Assembly (NCBI RefSeq): GCF_937874145.1
Contig: NZ_CALNBI010000399.1
Span: 1-17,271, forward strand
Source of the DNA: an uncultured Chitinophaga sp.
GTDB taxonomy: Bacteria; Bacteroidota; Bacteroidia; Chitinophagales; Chitinophagaceae
Direction: 5' to 3'
Length of the DNA stretch: 17,271 bases
Every line of letters starts with the position of its first letter. The stretch's first letter is position 1. Shown one piece after another: positions 13,703 through 17,271 of the stretch. The notes below the pieces were generated by a model that saw nothing but the letters and a program-made list of their open reading frames with translations, was not told the origin of the DNA and did no database searches. Position numbers and translations under genes: made by a program.

Positions 13703-14533
13703 TCAGGCGAAGTCGAGGGGCAGGTCTTGCCGGTTCGGATCGTTGGGGTAATCCAGGTCCGGGATAGGGTAGCTTACCGTTTCATGGACAAGATCTTCCT
13801 GCCGGATCGCCGAACGGCGGACCAGTGTGGCTTCGATGACGTCGGGGATCATGACGTCGCCGGCGCCGTTGCCCGCGATATCGTAGGCGACGAACGTTTC
13901 GCCGTAGTTGTTGCCATGGACGTGCACCAGGGCGAAGTCGGCCCCCAGCAGCCGCAGGATTTTTTCTACATCCCGCAGGCGGTTTTTCAGGTCATGGAAT
14001 TCGAACACCAGCTGGTTCACCTGGCCGAGGCAGGCCAGGAAGCGGGGATGATCGAGCAGCCCGTATTCGCCACCTTCGATATCGATTTTCAGCAGCAGCG
14101 TTTCATTCTTGAGCCGGAACCTTTCGATGTGATGTTCCAGCGTATCGTACTGCCCGTTCTTCTCCGGCGAAATGCCTTCTTCCACATACCCGATATGGCG
14201 GGCCTGCAGCACGCCCAGGTAGTTTTTCCAAAACCTGGTCTCGCGCCGGTATTTGCGGGCCTCCCTGAATTGGAGGGATTTGAGGAAACGGCGGTACTTG
14301 CGGCGGTAGGCGGCAGGTGCTTCAAATAAGGTCGGGTCGAACATAAGAACGGGCTTCCCGGTCCGTGCGTTGAAATCTTCCTCGAAAGAAGTTTCCCAGC
14401 CCACGCCATACGTCAGGAGCCGGTCTGTAACGGCGAGCGTGCCGTTGTACACAACGTAGCCTCCGTCTAAGTTCCGGCCGATCCGGGTTTTGTTCTTAAT
14501 GCCAATGGGCGATAGGAAATCGATTTTGTTCAT
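13703..14533 (-). CDS. FkbM family SAM-dependent methyltransferase
   Basis: The 276-residue protein matches the FkbM/Methyltransf_21 pattern. It has RIGRNLDGGYVV (17-28), the SAM-binding TYGVGWETSFEEDF (41-54), the central LLKIDIEGGEYGLL (147-160), the strand LVFEFHDL (175-182) and HVHGNN (204-209). Such enzymes usually O-methylate sugars or small-molecule hydroxyls, for example on surface glycans or natural products. The substrate here is unknown and no glycan gene cluster is adjacent. The segment between motif I and the centre (about 75-115) is unusually Arg/Lys-rich, as in variants acting on nucleotide-linked or membrane substrates (inference). No signal peptide, so cytoplasmic. It is isolated: convergent with trmN6 and divergent from the CehA/McbA-like gene. 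Confidence 0.85.
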   Translation of the reverse strand: MNKIDFLSPIGIKNKTRIGRNLDGGYVVYNGTLAVTDRLLTYGVGWETSFEEDFNARTGKPVLMFDPTLFEAPAAYRRKYRRFLKSLQFREARKYRRETRFWKNYLGVLQARHIGYVEEGISPEKNGQYDTLEHHIERFRLKNETLLLKIDIEGGEYGLLDHPRFLACLGQVNQLVFEFHDLKNRLRDVEKILRLLGADFALVHVHGNNYGETFVAYDIAGNGAGDVMIPDVIEATLVRRSAIRQEDLVHETVSYPIPDLDYPNDPNRQDLPLDFA

Positions 14534-14718
14534 ATGCTATGGTTTCTGGATGCTGCTGTTAGCTAAATTGCTGTTGGATGATGGCAATATCGGAAATAAT
14601 CGCCGGAAATCTTCCGGTTTGCGGGGATGGGGATGAAACAAATAAACGAGATTTAGAAACGGATCGACTAACGCCGCACATGCGGGATGATGTATTTTGA
14701 AACACCAAAATCCACGTC

Positions 14719-16746
14719 ATGAAAATCGTTTGGACCATATTCGCGGCACTGCTGATCTCATCCGCACATGCAAAACCTGTTACTCCGTTGCACGACCGTT
14801 CAATGGAGGTGACCTGGCCCGCCGGAAACGCCGGTACCGGCAAAGTCATTTTCGATCTTACCCCCGGCAAACCCCTGTTCAGCGAAATCTCCCTGGCGGG
14901 CAAACGGATCGCGGCCGCGGTGGACCCGGCGTTCGTTGTGACCGTTGGCCGGAGGGACCTCCTTTCGCAGAACGGCTGGAATATCTTCTTCGACAAAGTG
15001 CCCAACAGGCCGTATCAAACATATTTGTTGTCGGTAGAGAAATCGGACGCGTCCGTGAAAACGGAAGGCAGCCGTACGGTGGTGACCATCGGGCCTGTTT
15101 CCACCGAAACCTTCCGCGGCCGGCTTGAGATCACGCTCTATCATGGCAGCCCGCTGTTCAATGTGGCCGCCGTGATCGCCACGGAGGCGGATGCCAAGGC
15201 GATCGTCTTCGACGCGGGGCTTTCCGCCCGGCCGGACGCCTGGCGGCAGATCGCCTGGATCAACACGGGCGACAGCCTCGTAACGGCGCCGTTTACCGCC
15301 AGCGACACCGCGCGCAACGTGCCCGTGAAATACCGCGCCATCGCCGCCGCGGGGCAAGAGGGCACCCTGGCCGTGTTCCCGCCGCCGCACCAGTACTTTT
15401 ACCCGCTGGATGAGGCCTTCAACCTTCGGTTTACCTGGTACGGCAATAACTACAGGGGCCTGGTGAAAGGCCAGGGCATCGGTATCCGACAGGAGTTGCA
15501 GGGCGACAAGCGCTTCGTTCCCTGGTTCAACGCGCCGCCTAAGACGGAGCAGCGGATGAATTTCTTCTGTCTGCTCGGGGTCGGAGGGAATCCCGCGGCG
15601 TTTGCGGCCGTTAAAATGTTTACGCATGACGACAGGTACGTGCAGCTTCCGGGGTACAAGACGATGTCGAGCCATTTCCATAATGAGTTCGTGATGAAGG
15701 TGATGATGGCCGGGAAGCCTGTGCCGGAGAAGCCTGAGTTTGTGGGGGTGTTCAAGCAGTTGGGCGTCGATATCGTGCACCTCGCGGAATTCCATTACAC
15801 CGCCGATCCCAGGGGGCCGGACGATAAGCGGCTGCCGCAGCTGAAGGCGCTATTCGAGCTATGTGAGAAGCAGTCGGACCGGGAGGTCCTGCTGTTGCCG
15901 GGCGAGGAGCCCAATGAGTTCTTTGGCGGGCACTGGCTGAACATCTTCCCGCGGCCGGTGTACTGGGTGATGTCGCGCAGCGGGCAAACGCCGTATGTGG
16001 AAGACAAGCCGGGGTATGGGAAAGTGTACCACGTTGGGAACAAGCAGGAAATGCTGCAGTTGCTGAAGGATGAGAAAGGCCTGGCGTGGACGGCGCACCC
16101 TCGGACGAAGGGGTCCGTCAACACCCCGGATATCTATAACCATGAAACCTTCTTTTTGTCGGACCGCTTTATGGGCGCGGCGTGGAAAGCGATGCCCGCC
16201 GATTTGTCGGAGCCCCGACTGGGCAAGCGCGTACTGGACCTGCTCGACGATATGAACAACTGGGGGACGAAGAAGACGGTCGTAGCCGAGGCGGATCTGT
16301 TCACCATTACGCAGGAGAACGAAATGTACGCCCACATGAACGTCAATTACCTCATGCTGGACAAGCTGCCCGCGTATAAGGATTCCTGGCTGCCCATCCT
16401 CGACGCGATGCAGCATGGGCGGTTCTTCAGCACCACGGGCGAAGTGCTCATGCCTTCGCTGAAGGTCAACGGAAAGCTGTCGGGCGAAACGTTCCAGTTG
16501 CCGGCAAACGGCAAGGCCGACGTGGCGCTCACGCTCAGCTGGACATTCCCCATGCATTTCGTGGAAATCATTTCCGGGGACGGTGAGAAGGTCTACCGCG
16601 AGCGGATCGATTTAAACGATACGGAAGCTTTCGGCGAGCGGAAATTCAATTTCAGCGCGCAGCTTGCCGGCCGGAAATGGGTGCGGGTGGAAGCCTGGGA
16701 CGTGGCGGCGAACGGGGCTTTCAGCCAAACGTTTTACATCCGTTAG
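14719..16746 (+). CDS. Secreted CehA/McbA-like PHP-domain metallohydrolase
   Basis: The 675-residue protein has a signal peptide (residues 1-18, SSAHA then Lys). Residues ~25-305 look beta-rich and match no family I recognise. From ~310 the pattern is that of a PHP-type metal-dependent hydrolase of the CehA/McbA group: SSHFHNE (317-323, His319 and His321), HLAEFH (354-359), PGEEPNEFFGGHWLNIF (394-410, Glu396/397 and His405), WTAHPR (457-462), and late Asp/His residues around 526-539. The C-terminus carries the group's typical end, HGRFFSTTGEVL then LKVNGKLSGETF (566-592), followed by a beta domain that gives a VRVEAWD-like strand. The ligand set suggests an intact metal site, but substrate is unknown; relatives cleave carbamates, phosphoesters or similar bonds. 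The start at ATG 14719 is fixed by the signal peptide. Periplasmic or exported. Only a degenerate -7 box (near 14692) is visible. Confidence 0.75.
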   Translation: MKIVWTIFAALLISSAHAKPVTPLHDRSMEVTWPAGNAGTGKVIFDLTPGKPLFSEISLAGKRIAAAVDPAFVVTVGRRDLLSQNGWNIFFDKVPNRPYQTYLLSVEKSDASVKTEGSRTVVTIGPVSTETFRGRLEITLYHGSPLFNVAAVIATEADAKAIVFDAGLSARPDAWRQIAWINTGDSLVTAPFTASDTARNVPVKYRAIAAAGQEGTLAVFPPPHQYFYPLDEAFNLRFTWYGNNYRGLVKGQGIGIRQELQGDKRFVPWFNAPPKTEQRMNFFCLLGVGGNPAAFAAVKMFTHDDRYVQLPGYKTMSSHFHNEFVMKVMMAGKPVPEKPEFVGVFKQLGVDIVHLAEFHYTADPRGPDDKRLPQLKALFELCEKQSDREVLLLPGEEPNEFFGGHWLNIFPRPVYWVMSRSGQTPYVEDKPGYGKVYHVGNKQEMLQLLKDEKGLAWTAHPRTKGSVNTPDIYNHETFFLSDRFMGAAWKAMPADLSEPRLGKRVLDLLDDMNNWGTKKTVVAEADLFTITQENEMYAHMNVNYLMLDKLPAYKDSWLPILDAMQHGRFFSTTGEVLMPSLKVNGKLSGETFQLPANGKADVALTLSWTFPMHFVEIISGDGEKVYRERIDLNDTEAFGERKFNFSAQLAGRKWVRVEAWDVAANGAFSQTFYIR

Positions 16747-16777
16747 GAAGAGGGTGATTATTGTCCGTCCAATTCCC

Positions 16778-16785
16778 GACCTTTG
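16778..16785 (+). promoter_or_regulatory. Putative rluF -7 box with leader hairpin downstream
   Basis: GACCTTTG is one base from TAnnTTTG; a TTG at 16761-16763 is closer than the usual -33 distance. The predicted transcript would start near 16789 and immediately form a hairpin, ACGGC-GCCT-GCCGT with two flanking pairs (16791-16808), about 22 bases before the TTG start codon. Confidence 0.35.
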
Positions 16786-16830
16786 CATCCGTACGGCGCC
16801 TGCCGTGCGAATCATGTAAAACGTTTATCA

Positions 16831-17271
16831 TTGGACGATTCGATCAGTTTAAATAAGTTTATCAGCGATACCGGGTATTGTTCCCGCCGGGCGGCGGACG
16901 ACCTCATTACCCAGGGCCGTGTTTTATTGAACGATAAACCGGCGGTGCTGGGCAACCGCTACAAACCGGGAGATACGGTGGAGGTAGACGGCAGCCTGAT
17001 CACGGCCGCCAAAAAGGAGAAGCGCGTGTACCTCGCGCTCAACAAGCCCGTGGGCATCACTACTACTCCCGAGCGGCACATCAAGGATAACATCATTAGT
17101 TTCGTGGGTTACCCGCAGCGGATATTCCCCATCGGCCGTTTGGATAAGGATTCGGAGGGATTGATTTTCCTCACGAACGACGGTGATATCATCAACAAGA
17201 TCCTCCGCGCCACGAACAACCACGAGAAGGAATACATCGTGCGGGTGAACAAGCCCATCAATACGGCGTTT
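16831..17271 (+). CDS. rluF: 23S rRNA pseudouridine synthase RluF-like, N-terminal part
   Basis: The frame is open to the window edge: 147 codons are present and the C-terminal part is missing. It has an S4 RNA-binding domain at the start (LNKFISDTGYCSRRAADDLI, 7-26), then the RsuA/RluB/E/F catalytic domain. LALNKPVGITTT (68-79), the catalytic motif GRLDKDSEGL with Asp105, and LTNDGDIINKILRATNNHEKEY follow E. coli RluF closely, where the enzyme makes pseudouridine at U2604 of 23S rRNA and at U35 of tRNA(Tyr). The RILRA/NNHEKEY features favour RluF over RluB or RluE. The start is TTG at 16831: no in-frame ATG lies between this point and the previous gene's stop, with which it shares the frame. 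TTG at 16783 is in frame but would lie before the predicted transcript start. Confidence 0.9.
   Translation, partial: MDDSISLNKFISDTGYCSRRAADDLITQGRVLLNDKPAVLGNRYKPGDTVEVDGSLITAAKKEKRVYLALNKPVGITTTPERHIKDNIISFVGYPQRIFPIGRLDKDSEGLIFLTNDGDIINKILRATNNHEKEYIVRVNKPINTAF

Noticed and set aside
14534..14718. Promoters or a regulatory RNA between the FkbM gene and the CehA/McbA-like gene
   Set aside because: Only degenerate -7-like sequence and a 4-5 bp CCGCA/TGCGG dyad are visible; neither is strong enough to call.

Overview
The window looks like chromosomal DNA of a GC-rich Bacteroidota bacterium, most likely a Chitinophaga-type member of Chitinophagaceae (inference). The grounds are a TamB/TamA-type envelope pair with a Bacteroidota-style lipoprotein TamA, a DUF6089 barrel protein, a DUF4197 lipoprotein, the Bacteroidota -7 promoter box TAnnTTTG just ahead of several genes, and the lack of Shine-Dalgarno sequences. 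No rRNA, tRNA, CRISPR array, insertion sequence or phage gene was seen.

Layout. Positions 1-5221 (minus strand) hold a large tamB followed, through an ATGA overlap, by the first part of a TamA/BamA-like lipoprotein gene; the outermost ~85 bases do not look like that gene any more. Divergent from tamB is a DUF6089 outer-membrane protein gene (5461-6303, plus) ending in a strong terminator. A small secreted His/Asp/Pro-rich protein (6590-6919, plus) follows, preceded by a sigma-54-like promoter and an inverted repeat. Two hairpin terminators separate it from prfC (release factor 3, minus, 7060-8643). A MacB/FtsX-type permease gene (8735-9988, plus) runs divergently from prfC, with a -7 box so close to its ATG that the mRNA may be leaderless.

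Positions 9989-11079 are a visibly more AT-rich accessory patch. It contains a five-and-a-half copy 42-bp tandem repeat (10052-10280), which also reads as a 14-residue peptide repeat, and a conserved hypothetical gene on the minus strand (10343-10849). From 11080 the plus strand carries a DUF4197 lipoprotein gene, then tsaD and a trmN6-like methyltransferase gene in a tight operon. Both of the latter enzymes act on position 37 of tRNAs. A long hairpin terminator separates trmN6 from a convergent FkbM-type methyltransferase gene (13703-14533, minus). The last part holds a secreted protein with a CehA/McbA-like PHP metallohydrolase domain (14719-16746, plus) and the start of an rluF-type pseudouridine synthase gene cut by the window end.

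The genes form two themes: outer-envelope assembly (tamA, tamB, DUF6089, DUF4197 lipoprotein, MacB-like permease) and translation (prfC, tsaD, trmN6, rluF). Three genes use non-ATG starts: tamB GTG, the DUF6089 gene TTG, rluF TTG. The observations most worth a second look are the 42-bp repeat, the sigma-54-like promoter of the His-rich protein, the CehA/McbA-like protein with its unassigned N-terminal half, and the abrupt loss of TamA character at the window start. I saw no clear new multi-gene defence or biosynthetic system.
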